Positions 45,648 to 54,427 of a DNA stretch of 64,000 nt are shown here, one piece after another. The DNA lies in NCBI RefSeq assembly GCF_900104185.1, contig NZ_FNIZ01000009.1, positions 62,001-126,000 on the forward strand. Direction: 5' to 3'. The notes beneath the pieces are model-generated. The model was not told where the DNA came from and ran no database searches. It saw only the letters and a list, made by a program, of their open reading frames with translations. A program made the translations under genes and the position numbers. The DNA comes from Halobacillus aidingensis. Lineage in GTDB: Bacteria; Bacillota; Bacilli; Bacillales; Halobacillaceae. The number at the start of each line of letters is the position of its first letter. The first letter of the stretch is position 1.

Positions 45648-46767
45648 GATTCAACACCTGTTCATAAAGAGTTTCGTACTGTCTAAGGATTGTGTTTGTT
45701 GCGAACTTATCATGAACGACTCTTTTCGATCGTTCAGCCATCGTTTGATGCAGATCCTTATCCTCTAATACTTTTGTGGCGAAGTAGGAAATTTGTTCAA
45801 CATTTCCAAGTTCTGCGATAAAACCGGTTTCCCCATGATCGATAACTTCTGGGATCCCTCCGATATTTGTTCCGATACAAGGCACGCCGCACGCCATGGC
45901 TTCAAGAAGGACAAGTCCAAAACTTTCTTTCTCAGATAACAATAATTTCAAATCTGAAATAGAAAGGAGTTCACTAACGTTTTCCTGCTTTCCTAAAAAG
46001 AGGACGCGATCATCTAACCCTAGCTGTTGAACAAGTTGATGACATTCGGAATATTCCGGACCGTCTCCAACTAGCAACAACTTCGCAGGCATTTGCTCTG
46101 CGACAGCTGCAAAGGTTTTGATGACATCTGTCACTCTTTTTACTCTTCGGAAATTAGAAATGTGGATGAGTACCGCATCTTCTTCATGAATTCCATAGTG
46201 CTCCTTAAGACGTTGTTCATCTTTACGATAATACTCCCTTTCATCTACAAAATTATAGATGACGTCAATGGACCGGTCTGTATGTAACATTTCTTTCGTT
46301 TGGTCAACAAGGCTTTGCGAGACAGCCGTGACTCTGTCCGACTGTTCGATCCCAAACCGAATCATTTGTTTAAGACTGGAATCTATGCCCAGGACAGTAA
46401 TATCTGTTCCATGAAGCGTCGTAATAATTTTTACATCACGTTCACACATTTGCTTGGCTAAAATCGCACAAATGGCATGTGGCATCGCATAATGGACATG
46501 GAGAATATCCAATTCCTCTCTATTAATTACATCTGCCATCTTAGCTGCGAGAGCTAGGTCATAAGGGGGGTGCTGGAATACTGGATAATTACTGACTTCC
46601 ACTTCATGATAATAAATATTCGGATATACACGGTTCAGACGGAAGGGGACTTGAGATGCCACAAAATGGATTTCATGCCCTTTCTCTGCCAGCAACTTCC
46701 CAAGCTCTGTAGCAATGACACCTGATCCCCCTACGGTCGGGTAACAAGTGATACCTATTTTAGCCAT
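45640..46767 (-). CDS. bshA: N-acetyl-alpha-D-glucosaminyl L-malate synthase BshA
   Basis: A GT4 glycosyltransferase for the first step of bacillithiol synthesis. The 375-residue protein shows GITCYPTVGGSGVIATELG at the N-terminus, HVHYAMPHA, TTLHGTDITVLG and the GT4 signature SEKESFGLVLLEAMACGVP. ATG at 46767 follows AGGAGTG. In B. subtilis bshB1 lies between mgsA and bshA, but here only 15 bp separate them. Confidence 0.95.
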   Translation of the reverse strand: MAKIGITCYPTVGGSGVIATELGKLLAEKGHEIHFVASQVPFRLNRVYPNIYYHEVEVSNYPVFQHPPYDLALAAKMADVINREELDILHVHYAMPHAICAILAKQMCERDVKIITTLHGTDITVLGIDSSLKQMIRFGIEQSDRVTAVSQSLVDQTKEMLHTDRSIDVIYNFVDEREYYRKDEQRLKEHYGIHEEDAVLIHISNFRRVKRVTDVIKTFAAVAEQMPAKLLLVGDGPEYSECHQLVQQLGLDDRVLFLGKQENVSELLSISDLKLLLSEKESFGLVLLEAMACGVPCIGTNIGGIPEVIDHGETGFIAELGNVEQISYFATKVLEDKDLHQTMAERSKRVVHDKFATNTILRQYETLYEQVLNHE

Positions 46768-46782
46768 AATCGATCACTCCTG

Positions 46783-47187
46783 TTATCTGTTCATTTCAAT
46801 GATGCCTTTCCAATCGAAATCTCCATGATCCAAGGCCTGAATCATAATATCTGCCATTGCTTGGTTTGTCGCTACAGGGATTTGATGAACATCACATAAC
46901 CTCAGCAAAGCACTAATATCAGGTTCATGGGGCTGTGCTGTAAGCGGATCACGGAAAAAGACAACCATATGCATCTCTTCACTTGCAATTTTAGCTCCGA
47001 TTTGTTGATCGCCGCCGAGCGGCCCGGATTGAAACCTTGTCACTTTCAAGTCTGCTTCGTCTGCGATTCTCATCCCTGTCGTACCTGTAGCAAACAATTG
47101 GTGCTTCGATAAGATGGAATGATATTTTTTCGCAAAACGGATGATATCTTCTTTCTTTTTATCGTGCGCAATCAATGCGATATTCAT
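46783..47187 (-). CDS. mgsA: Methylglyoxal synthase
   Basis: MgsA converts dihydroxyacetone phosphate to methylglyoxal and phosphate. The 134-residue protein carries [16 protein letters not shown] (phosphate binding), [12 protein letters not shown] and [15 protein letters not shown] with the catalytic Asp. ATG at 47185-47187 follows GAGAGG; the upstream 19 codons overlap dapB and were rejected. Confidence 0.96.
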   Translation of the reverse strand: MNIALIAHDKKKEDIIRFAKKYHSILSKHQLFATGTTGMRIADEADLKVTRFQSGPLGGDQQIGAKIASEEMHMVVFFRDPLTAQPHEPDISALLRLCDVHQIPVATNQAMADIMIQALDHGDFDWKGIIEMNR

Positions 47188-47203
47188 TGTAAACCTCTCC
47201 CTG

Positions 47204-48004
47204 TTAGTCAAGTATGTGTTCAAGACCATAAACGAGGACGTCAAGTTCCATCACACGTTCTGCAGCAAGTTTCACCCCGCTCATAAATGATTCACGATGA
47301 ATGGAGTCATGTTTTACAGTCAGTGTTTCGCCGTGTCCACCAAAGATGACTTCCTGGTGAGCCACAAGACCCGGAAGCCTCATACTGTGAATTTTCATTC
47401 CATCAACATCCGCCCCGCGGGCACCTTCAAGCGTTTCGGTTTCTGATTCGTGTCCTTGTTTATGAGGATGGCGAACCTCTTTAATTAACTCAGCGGTTTT
47501 AAGTGCGGTCCCTGAAGGAGCATCAAGCTTTTGATCATGATGCTTTTCGATGATTTCCACATCCGGAAAATGTTTGGCTGCCCACTTTGAAAATTGCATC
47601 ATGAGAACAGCCCCGATAGCGAAGTTAGGAGCAATGATGGTCCCGATCCCTCGTTCCGATGCCAGGGTAGTCAACTCGGATAGTTCATCTTCTGAAAATC
47701 CTGTAGTACCAACGACGGGTCTGACGCCGTTTTCAATAGCAAGCTTTGTATGTTTGTACCCATTCTCAGGTGTCGTCAAATCAATCAGAACATCAGCTTC
47801 GACTTCACTCAGACATGTGGCAGCATCCGTATAGATGACCGCTTCCATATCAGGAAAACCATCCAGTTCTTTCACAGTCATTCCTTCGTGCTTTCGATCA
47901 ATACAAGCCACAAGTGTAAGCGTGGATTGATTATCGATCATTTTTAATGCTTCTTTGCCCATTTTACCACGCGGGCCTGCGACAATCACTTTAATATTAC
48001 TCAC
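47204..48004 (-). CDS. dapB: 4-hydroxy-tetrahydrodipicolinate reductase
   Basis: DapB acts in lysine and diaminopimelate synthesis. It has 266 residues from the GTG at 48002-48004, eight bases after GGAGG. The Rossmann motif [12 protein letters not shown] is near residue 6, VGTTGF and the catalytic [15 protein letters not shown] near 155. The frame start 17 codons upstream lies within ypjD and was rejected. Its product also feeds dipicolinate synthesis in spores. Confidence 0.96.
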   Translation of the reverse strand: MSNIKVIVAGPRGKMGKEALKMIDNQSTLTLVACIDRKHEGMTVKELDGFPDMEAVIYTDAATCLSEVEADVLIDLTTPENGYKHTKLAIENGVRPVVGTTGFSEDELSELTTLASERGIGTIIAPNFAIGAVLMMQFSKWAAKHFPDVEIIEKHHDQKLDAPSGTALKTAELIKEVRHPHKQGHESETETLEGARGADVDGMKIHSMRLPGLVAHQEVIFGGHGETLTVKHDSIHRESFMSGVKLAAERVMELDVLVYGLEHILD

Positions 48005-48338
48005 TATTCGTTCCTCCTTCTTTACGTGTCCAGCGATCTTTATCTCTCGTCTCAATTTTACTCATGGATTGTTCAAAAGCATCAGAGAGATCGATGTCCA
48101 GTGAATTTGCAAAACATGTAAGGACGAAAATAACATCGCCAAGCTCTTCTTCAAGAGCTTTATCTTTTTCCGTACTCTTTTTGGGTTTCTCCCCATATCG
48201 ATGGTTGATTTCTCTTGCCATCTCTCCCACTTCTTCTGTCAACCGTGCCTGAAGACTAAGAGGAGAAAAATAACCTTCTTTAAATTGCGATATGTACTCA
48301 TCCACTCTTTGTTGGATATCTTTTGTCGTGTAGTTCAT
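47997..48338 (-). CDS. ypjD: MazG-like nucleotide pyrophosphohydrolase YpjD
   Basis: A 113-residue all-alpha NTP pyrophosphatase. The metal-binding EExxE is in [12 protein letters not shown], and [14 protein letters not shown] is the second acidic motif. Its substrate is unknown. ATG at 48338 is preceded by a weak site, and the gene overlaps the dapB start by eight bases. It is the first gene of the long ypjD-dapB-mgsA-bshA-cca-birA-pan operon. Confidence 0.92.
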   Translation of the reverse strand: MNYTTKDIQQRVDEYISQFKEGYFSPLSLQARLTEEVGEMAREINHRYGEKPKKSTEKDKALEEELGDVIFVLTCFANSLDIDLSDAFEQSMSKIETRDKDRWTRKEGGTNSE

Positions 48339-48372
48339 TAAAAACCCTCGCTTCTTTAAGGACTCTCTCTAA

Positions 48373-48401
48373 ATGTTAGCCAAAAGGCCGCCATTTGACA
48401 A
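48373..48401 (-). promoter_or_regulatory. Promoter of the ypjD-dapB operon
   Basis: On the minus strand TTGTCA (48396-48401) and TAACAT (48373-48378) are spaced by 17 bases. The start codon is about 28 bp beyond the predicted transcript start. Confidence 0.7.
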
Positions 48402-48446
48402 ATTTTTTAGTTTAAACCTTTAAAAATTATTGATTATTTTATATAA

Positions 48447-48695
48447 GCTTCCGATTGTGGAAGACTCCTTTTGGAGATAAACGGGGTTCGTTTACCATAT
48501 TGGGAGTCAGGGGTGGTTGGGAAGCTACTCGCTTTCCTGTGGGGATGACGGCAAGCCTCCTCGAGCTTCGCTCTGTGGGGTCTCGCCAGCCAATCCATTC
48601 CCACGGGAGTCTCGCAGCTTCCCAACCACCCCATTTGATACCGGAGACAAACGAACCCCTAGACCAAGATGGGATGTCTTCAACCATCTCTGTAT
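48447..48695. repeat. Structured intergenic repeat, family 2 (full copy)
   Basis: A nearly palindromic element of about 250 bp. Perfect arms are 48510-48526 with 48616-48632 (17 bp) and 48483-48493 with 48649-48659 (11 bp); GAAGAC near 48470 also matches GTCTTC near 48675. The core between the inner arms resembles the centre of family 1, inverted (CCTCCTCGAGC, GTGGGGTCTCG, CCCACGGGAGTCTCG). A shortened copy lies at 14291-14455. The gene-free stretch 48339-49141 consists of the ypjD promoter, this repeat, the next one and the ypjC leader. Confidence 0.85.
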
Positions 48696-48715
48696 TATAG
48701 GAAAAAGCGGTTTTA

Positions 48716-49020
48716 AGTGTGGAGGCGCCTCGGTCAGCGGCGTTTGGACTGGACTGAGCTGGCGGAGATAAAGGAAACACGAAGAACGGAGTGTTTCGAT
48801 GCTGACTTATCGTACAGAAGCGAGGGGAGTCTCACTAGTCGCTAGGCGCCGGAACCGGATATTTAAGAGAAAAAGAGTGCTTGGTGAGACCCCGCAGGAC
48901 GTAGTCCGAAGTGGCTCAGGCGCGCTCCCGCGGAAAGCGACTCATTCCCCTCCGCCCCATCCACTTACACAAAAGGCTCGAAATCAAGCCTTCCAGAACC
49001 CTGCCATATACTTCAATAAC
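48716..49020 (+). repeat. Chimeric intergenic repeat, family 1 copy D with foreign 5' half
   Basis: The 3' half from about 48875 is family 1 (GTGAGACCCCGCAGGACG, AGTCCGAAGTGGCTCA, CTCCCGCGGAAAGCGACT, GGCTCGAAATCAAGCCTT, CTGCCATATACTTCAATAAC). The 5' half is unlike copies A-C. It is a GC-rich block framed by GGAGGCGCCT (48721) and CTAGGCGCC (48842), an inverted pair. It looks like a recombination between two repeat families. Confidence 0.7.
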
Positions 49021-49141
49021 TTCCTTATGAATAATCAATACTAACCTTAAGCAAAATCCAAATAGAAAAATGATGTTATTGCCGCAATCGCTTGAATTAT
49101 CTATAATTGAAGTCGTGTGATTAAATATTGGAGGTGTACAT

Positions 49142-50014
49142 ATGAAAATCTTCGGACTACGCTTGAAAAATATCATATGGATCTTAATCGGATCCGCTAT
49201 CTTTTCTTTCGGACTCGTCCATTTCAACATTCAAAATGAATTAGGAGAAGGCGGATTTACTGGAATTACCTTGCTGCTCTTATACCTATTTGAATGGGAT
49301 CCGGCCATTATGAATATTGTGCTCAATATTCCGGTCCTCATCATCGGATGGAAGATACTTGGTCGTACTACATTTTTTTATTCCTTAATCGGCATCCTTG
49401 CCGTCTCCGTTTTCATTTCAGTTTCTCAGAACTATATGATTGAATTCAACCTGGCCGATGACCTTACATTGGCTGCCCTGTTCGCAGGAGTGTTCATTGG
49501 CGTAGGGCTGGGCATTATTTTCCGGTACGGTGGGACGACAGGTGGAGTCGATATTATCGCCCGTCTTATCAATAAGTATCTTGGCTGGAGTATGGGAAGA
49601 GCCATGTTCCTCTTTGATGCCCTTGTCATTTTTGTATCCATTATTACATATCTCGAATACACAAGAGGTATGTACACATTGGTAGCTGTGTTTGTCGGAG
49701 CAAGAGTCATAGACTTCATCCAAGAAGGGGCATATGCCGCAAGAGGTACCACAATCATTTCTGAGAAGAGTGAAGAAATCTCAAGGCGCGTGATGGAGGA
49801 GATGGATCGAGGCGTAACCGTGCTCGAAGGAAGAGGTTCCTTTTCTGGTTCGAAGAGGGATGTGCTTTATTGCGTAATCGGAAAAAATGAAATTGTAAGA
49901 CTCAAGTCAATTATCGACCATATTGATCCTCATGCATTTGTCGCCGTTAGTCATGTACATGATGTGATGGGCGAAGGCTTCACTCTTGATGAGAACAAAA
50001 ATCCTATCTACTAA
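49142..50014 (+). CDS. ypjC: YitT family membrane protein (YpjC)
   Basis: A 290-residue protein with five or six membrane segments in the first 200 residues, including GLVHFNIQNELGEGGFTGIT and RYGGTTGGVDIIARL, and a cytoplasmic DUF2179 domain (about 210-290). The YitT family has no established transport substrate. ATG at 49142 lies behind TTGGAGG. It is monocistronic, divergent from the ypjD operon and directly downstream of the second composite repeat locus. Confidence 0.9.
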   Translation: MKIFGLRLKNIIWILIGSAIFSFGLVHFNIQNELGEGGFTGITLLLLYLFEWDPAIMNIVLNIPVLIIGWKILGRTTFFYSLIGILAVSVFISVSQNYMIEFNLADDLTLAALFAGVFIGVGLGIIFRYGGTTGGVDIIARLINKYLGWSMGRAMFLFDALVIFVSIITYLEYTRGMYTLVAVFVGARVIDFIQEGAYAARGTTIISEKSEEISRRVMEEMDRGVTVLEGRGSFSGSKRDVLYCVIGKNEIVRLKSIIDHIDPHAFVAVSHVHDVMGEGFTLDENKNPIY

Positions 50015-50042
50015 ATTTTTAAATGAAAAAAATCTCAATGAA

Positions 50043-50076
50043 AAAACCGATCCTACTACAAGGATCGGTTTTTCTT
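50043..50076. terminator. Bidirectional terminator between ypjC and yugP
   Basis: AAACCGATCCT / AGGATCGGTTT is flanked by A- and T-runs, between convergent genes. Confidence 0.95.
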
Positions 50077-50078
50077 AT

Positions 50079-50753
50079 TTACTCTTCATTCATGCCAACG
50101 AACATGAATACAAAACGCAGCAATTCAGCAAGTGCAACGAGAGCACCGGCAACGTAAGTCATCGCTGCAGCGTTCAACACTTTCTTCGTTTTGCGCTCTT
50201 CATCATTACGGATGACTCCGGTTGAAACCAACTGGCTCATCGCGCGGTTTGAAGCATCGAATTCAACAGGCAACGTGATCAATTGGAACAACACAGCAGC
50301 CGCGAAGAATACAATTCCTGCCAGAGCAAGTCCTGCCATTCCAAGTAGAAATCCACCGATAATAAGGAAGATGGAAATGTTAGAACCGAAACTCGCAACG
50401 GGAACAAGAGCACTTCGGAAGCGTAAAAATGCGTAATCCTGTGCATCTTGAATCGCGTGACCGACTTCGTGTGCGGCAACAGCAGCTCCTGCTGTTGACC
50501 GACCATGGTAAATATCTGTTGAAAGACGGATCACTTTCGAACGAGGGTCATAATGATCCGTTAAATGTCCACGGACTTCTTCTACAGCAACATTGTATAA
50601 TCCATTGTCATCAAGAATTTTTCTAGCTACTTCTGCTCCTGACATGGCAGATGATGTTGGAACTTTTGAATATTTTTTGTAGGTGCTTTTCACCTTTGAT
50701 TGCGCCCACAGTGGAATAATCAATATTAGCGCAAAGTAAATAATAAAACTCAT
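50079..50753 (-). CDS. yugP: Zinc metallopeptidase, YugP family
   Basis: A 224-residue membrane-bound peptidase with an N-terminal TM helix, the zinc motif AAHEVGHAIQDAQDY near residues 91-105, and two TM helices in the middle followed by another at the end. YugP proteins are widespread; their substrates are unknown. ATG at 50753 follows GGAGGAATG. In B. subtilis yugP lies elsewhere, so its place between ypjC and ypjB is specific to this lineage. Confidence 0.9.
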   Translation of the reverse strand: MSFIIYFALILIIPLWAQSKVKSTYKKYSKVPTSSAMSGAEVARKILDDNGLYNVAVEEVRGHLTDHYDPRSKVIRLSTDIYHGRSTAGAAVAAHEVGHAIQDAQDYAFLRFRSALVPVASFGSNISIFLIIGGFLLGMAGLALAGIVFFAAAVLFQLITLPVEFDASNRAMSQLVSTGVIRNDEERKTKKVLNAAAMTYVAGALVALAELLRFVFMFVGMNEE

Positions 50754-50816
50754 CTTTCATTCCTCCATCTTGGATGTGAGTATATAGGTCAATTTTAGTC
50801 AAAAATGCATGAAAAA

Positions 50817-51518
50817 TCAACTATGACCACTCTTCATTCTGTGTCTATTTTTCGAACTTTCTCTATAATTGATCGCGCCAACATAAAGCAATGTAACTAA
50901 TATCGCGCCACCTATAAAAATGGCTGTCGATAAGAAAGCATTCCAGTCTTGCTGGGACTTTCCTTTGACGAGCTCTGTAATTTTTTCACTGAACTTTTCC
51001 CGACCAGTAATAGAATCAATAACCGATAATTCATGCAGCGCTTGATTGGCTTCTTTCATTTTTGCCCCGTCTACATAATTCATAACAACAGGACGTATCA
51101 TGTTCCACTCCTCTTCGATATCTTCAAGAGGAACAGAAGAAACAGAACGGTCTGAAAAATGCTCCAGCTTTTCTGCTATGACGGGATAGGGATTTTCGGA
51201 CGAAGTAACTTCGAGAAAAGTAAGGAGCCCCTCCTCCCACTTGGTTTCTTCAAGCTCATCTGTTGAACTATAGAGGTCGAGGTGTGTCCATGTTTCTTTA
51301 TGGTGATCCGGCAGGGTTTGGACATATTGTTCCATTTCCGCATATTTACTATTCCAAAGCCGCTCAGCAAGGTCAAATTTTTCATCAGCAGCTAACCGGC
51401 GGTATTGTGATGCAAAAGTTTCCCAATCAGAAGGTCCCTCCGACCATGAATGTAAAAGGCCCGATGGTACGAGTGTGAAAATAAGGGAACAAATGAACAA
51501 TAACACGGCACGTCCCAT
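50817..51518 (-). CDS. ypjB: Sporulation protein YpjB
   Basis: A 233-residue membrane protein with an N-terminal signal or anchor (residues 4-22), a helical extracytoplasmic region with WETFASQYRRLAADEKFDLAERLW in part, and a C-terminal TM helix (about 193-216) with a basic tail. This matches the YpjB sporulation family, whose loss affects sporulation in B. subtilis. ATG at 51516-51518. It follows ypjA with a 54-bp gap. Confidence 0.85.
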   Translation of the reverse strand: MGRAVLLFICSLIFTLVPSGLLHSWSEGPSDWETFASQYRRLAADEKFDLAERLWNSKYAEMEQYVQTLPDHHKETWTHLDLYSSTDELEETKWEEGLLTFLEVTSSENPYPVIAEKLEHFSDRSVSSVPLEDIEEEWNMIRPVVMNYVDGAKMKEANQALHELSVIDSITGREKFSEKITELVKGKSQQDWNAFLSTAIFIGGAILVTLLYVGAINYRESSKNRHRMKSGHS

Positions 51519-51572
51519 TTCACTTCTCCCCTCTCACAAGTATTATTTCATTTTATGAGAAGGAAAGGAAAT

Positions 51573-52157
51573 TTAGACTGGGTATTTTCTTTTTACAGAT
51601 AAGACGTAGGCACAAAGAATACATCCGATACTAAGCCAAAATGTAAAATATCCGATTTCGTCCATATACTCTACAATAGCTGGATACACAGGCATTTGAC
51701 CGAATACATAATCAATCACATCATTGTGAAGCGTCCATACGGCAGCAACGGCAATATGCCTCATTTCTATTTTATAAAAAGGAGCATACAGAAGCCCTTG
51801 AACAGCCATAGCTCCATGTGAAAAAATTAACATATAACCGGTCCATGGAAGCGATCCATATTCTAATAAAGTCAAACCGTTCATAACGACTGCCCATACT
51901 CCATATTTTAAAAGGGTAATGATGGCAAGTGCTTCTATGTAGGGAACATTTTTTCCAAAAATATAAAACCCCAGGAATATAGTAAAGAACAAACTGGCTG
52001 TCGGGCTATCAGGAACGAACAGCAGAAATATAGGTTCGGTCACAGAAAGCTGAGGTTCATACCATATGTATCCGTAAATGGTTCCAAATAAATTAATGAA
52101 GAAAAGCATGATTAAAAATGATCGGTTAGTCAATAGGTAGGTGATCATTTGTTTCAT
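51573..52157 (-). CDS. ypjA: DUF1405 membrane protein YpjA
   Basis: A 194-residue integral membrane protein with about five hydrophobic helices. The family pattern NLFGTIYGYIWYEPQL, FVPDSPTASLFF and WTLHNDVIDYVFG is clear. The function is unknown; it is a conserved neighbour of qcrC. The ATG at 52155-52157 follows GAGGTAAC; a TTG six codons upstream is less likely. Confidence 0.87.
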   Translation of the reverse strand: MKQMITYLLTNRSFLIMLFFINLFGTIYGYIWYEPQLSVTEPIFLLFVPDSPTASLFFTIFLGFYIFGKNVPYIEALAIITLLKYGVWAVVMNGLTLLEYGSLPWTGYMLIFSHGAMAVQGLLYAPFYKIEMRHIAVAAVWTLHNDVIDYVFGQMPVYPAIVEYMDEIGYFTFWLSIGCILCAYVLSVKRKYPV

Positions 52158-52180
52158 GTTACCTCGTACCTCCAATACAA

Positions 52181-52212
52181 ATGTAGCCGCGCTTTTGAAA
52201 AGCGCGGCTACA
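52181..52212. terminator. Long perfect hairpin between qcrC and ypjA
   Basis: TGTAGCCGCGCTTTT / AAAAGCGCGGCTACA forms a stem of about 14 bp. On the minus strand it is followed only by TTTGTATT, then directly by the ypjA ribosome-binding site. It may end most qcr transcripts or protect their 3' end while allowing some read-through. Confidence 0.6.
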
Positions 52213-52229
52213 TTGAATTAAGTATCTAA

Positions 52230-53141
52230 TTACTCTTCAGATCCAGAACCTTCTGAATCACTGGAGCCTTCATCTGAAGATCCTTCTTCAGAACCTTCAC
52301 CAGAAGAACCCTCCTCAGATCCCCCTTCGGATCCTTCACCGGAAGATTCTCCGCCTTCACCACCAGCTTCACCGCCGCCAGCTTGAACGACGAATTCAGC
52401 AAGTTGCTGAAGCTCTTCATCGCTTCCGCCAAAAATACCTGAAGGCATCTCACCGACACCGTTTACAGCAATATCTTTGACTTGGTCCACAGTCAATTCA
52501 GCATCAATCAAGGATGGATAGTTTCCTTGTCCTTGCAGAGCATCCCCGTGACAGCTCAAGCAGTTCGCTTCATAAACTGCATATCCAGGATGTTCTTTAT
52601 CGATCGTTGATTCAACCGCTTCCACGTTGACTCCGTACTTTTCCGCACGCATTTCATAATCAGCATGAGAAACAGACTCATAAGTCAACCAGAATGTTGC
52701 GATAAAGCCTAAAAGCATCAATCCGACAGCAATCGGACGCTTATGAGGGCGACGTTCTGGCCCGCGATCCAGGAATGGAGCCAGCAGCAAAGCACCGAAG
52801 GCTAGGCCTGGCATAACGATGGCACCGAGAACGATGTAATCTCCACCTGCGAATTGATATTTTAGAAATTGATACAAGAATAAGAAATACCAGTCCGGCA
52901 ATGGAATATAACCTGCGTTGTTCGGATCCGCCTGTTGCTCAAGTGGTGATGGGTGAGCAGCAGTCAGAATAAGAAATCCAATCAAGAAGACAGATCCTAC
53001 GAGCCACTCCTTCAACAAGAAGTTAGGCCAGAAGGCTTCTGTACGGCCTGGGTATTCCGAATAGTCTTTTGGTAAGTTGGCTTTTCGTTCAGCCGTGATT
53101 CGTGAATCACCGACGAACTTCATCCCTTTTCCCCTATGCAC
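52230..53141 (-). CDS. qcrC: Menaquinol:cytochrome c reductase, cytochrome b/c subunit QcrC
   Basis: This fusion of a subunit IV-like domain (three TM helices) and a cytochrome c domain passes electrons from menaquinol to cytochrome c. The N-terminus MHRGKGMKFVGDSR matches B. subtilis QcrC and starts at a GTG (53139-53141) six bases after GGAGGG. Heme c binds at CLSCH near residues 193-197 with a Met ligand in GEMPSGIF. About 50 extra residues at the C-terminus are almost only Ser, Glu and Gly, absent from the B. subtilis protein. Confidence 0.95.
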   Translation of the reverse strand: MHRGKGMKFVGDSRITAERKANLPKDYSEYPGRTEAFWPNFLLKEWLVGSVFLIGFLILTAAHPSPLEQQADPNNAGYIPLPDWYFLFLYQFLKYQFAGGDYIVLGAIVMPGLAFGALLLAPFLDRGPERRPHKRPIAVGLMLLGFIATFWLTYESVSHADYEMRAEKYGVNVEAVESTIDKEHPGYAVYEANCLSCHGDALQGQGNYPSLIDAELTVDQVKDIAVNGVGEMPSGIFGGSDEELQQLAEFVVQAGGGEAGGEGGESSGEGSEGGSEEGSSGEGSEEGSSDEGSSDSEGSGSEE

Positions 53142-53169
53142 AGCTTTCCCTCCTTTTTAACGATACATT

Positions 53170-53844
53170 TTATAGTGGTCCGGAAATTCCTTGTTTACGG
53201 ATTAAAATGAAGTGGAACGCCATCAATCCGAAAAGTGCAGCCGGCAAGAAGAATACGTGAATAGCAAAGAAACGTGTAAGCGTTTGTGCACCAACGATCG
53301 ATGGATCTCCGGCTAGTAACGTCCGAATTTGGTCACCGATAAATGGTGTTGCTGCAGCGATTTCAAGACCGACCTGAGTCGCAAAGTAAGCCTTGTTATC
53401 CCATGGTAGCAGGTATCCTGTGAAGCCAAGTCCCAACATGACGAAGAACAAGAGTACACCAATGACCCAGTTCAACTCACGAGGCTTTTTGTAAGCTCCC
53501 TGGAAGAATACCCGTAGCGTATGTAAGAATAACATGACGATGACGAGACTCGCTCCCCAGTGGTGCATACCACGGACGATTTGACCGTAAGCAACCTCTC
53601 GTTGCAAGTAATAAACAGATTTCCAAGCGTTTTCAATGTCCGGCACATAATACATGGTCAGGAACATCCCTGACAAGATTTGAATGACCGTTACAAAGAA
53701 AGTCAATCCACCAAAACAGTACACAAATGCTGAAAAATGGTGTGCTGGGTTTACGTGTTCAGGAACCTCGTGATCAGCGATATCACGCCAAAGCGGGGTG
53801 ATATCTACACGCTCGTCCACCCAGTCGTAAATTTTCTGTAGCAT
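53170..53844 (-). CDS. qcrB: Menaquinol:cytochrome c reductase cytochrome b subunit QcrB
   Basis: A cytochrome b6-type subunit of 224 residues with four TM helices and bis-His heme ligands (GMHHWGASL, HTLRVFF, FFAIHVFFLPA). Cys43 in VYCFGGLTFF is the residue that covalently binds an extra heme in the b6-type family. It lies between qcrA and qcrC with a 3-bp gap to qcrA. Confidence 0.97.
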   Translation of the reverse strand: MLQKIYDWVDERVDITPLWRDIADHEVPEHVNPAHHFSAFVYCFGGLTFFVTVIQILSGMFLTMYYVPDIENAWKSVYYLQREVAYGQIVRGMHHWGASLVIVMLFLHTLRVFFQGAYKKPRELNWVIGVLLFFVMLGLGFTGYLLPWDNKAYFATQVGLEIAAATPFIGDQIRTLLAGDPSIVGAQTLTRFFAIHVFFLPAALFGLMAFHFILIRKQGISGPL

Positions 53845-53847
53845 GTA

Positions 53848-54357
53848 TTATACCCCCCCTCCTGAATCTTTCGTTTCACCTAGGTAAAGCATACCTTCTT
53901 CAACTTTAAACTCGAATCGTGGCAGTGGTGCCGTCGGTGGAGTTCCTGGCACGTTGGTTCCGTCTTTCGTATAACGGCCAGCGTGACAAGGACAGAAGAA
54001 TTGGTTCGGGTACTCCTCGTTGGAAGCCCAGTCGACCGTACATCCCAAATGAGTACAAATTGGTGATAGTGCTACAATTTCATCATTCTCGTTTCTGTAC
54101 ACCCATGCCGTTTTCTGAACTTCTGATTCATACCAAGCATCCACTTGATCGATCGTCCACTCAAAACGCTGCGGTTCATTCGTAAGTTCATCAACGGAAG
54201 CTACGGAGACGAAATCTCCACCTTCTTTCGTTTTCAATACTGGATCGATTGCAAAACGAACCATCGGTGCAAGCATTCCGGCTGCCATGAAACCGCCTAC
54301 ACCAGTAAGTGTGTAGTTGAGAAATTGGCGTCGGGATACTCGTTTTTTATCGCTCAT
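53848..54357 (-). CDS. qcrA: Menaquinol:cytochrome c reductase Rieske subunit QcrA
   Basis: A 169-residue iron-sulfur protein. The twin-arginine signal SRRQFLNYT (Arg9, Arg10) with a following hydrophobic anchor marks it as a Tat substrate. Rieske box 1 is CTHLGC (101-106) and box 2 is CPCHAG (122-127). ATG at 54355-54357 follows GGGGGG; the 17-codon extension was rejected. It is the first gene of qcrABC. Confidence 0.97.
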   Translation of the reverse strand: MSDKKRVSRRQFLNYTLTGVGGFMAAGMLAPMVRFAIDPVLKTKEGGDFVSVASVDELTNEPQRFEWTIDQVDAWYESEVQKTAWVYRNENDEIVALSPICTHLGCTVDWASNEEYPNQFFCPCHAGRYTKDGTNVPGTPPTAPLPRFEFKVEEGMLYLGETKDSGGGV

Positions 54358-54379
54358 TCTTTTCCCCCCTCTATGCTGT

Positions 54380-54398
54380 AATCCATGCGACATGGATT
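54380..54398. promoter_or_regulatory. Palindrome in the qcrA leader
   Basis: AATCCATG and CATGGATT are separated by three bases, in the transcribed leader between the qcr promoter and the ribosome-binding site. It could be a regulator-binding site or an RNA hairpin near the 5' end. Confidence 0.45.
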
Positions 54399-54427
54399 GA
54401 TTACACACAGTTTACTAGGACATTACC

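Noticed and set aside
48434-49044. Open frames up to 113 codons in the 48.4-49.0 kb region
   Set aside because: GC-rich palindromic repeats open several frames at once; no frame has a start signal or family.
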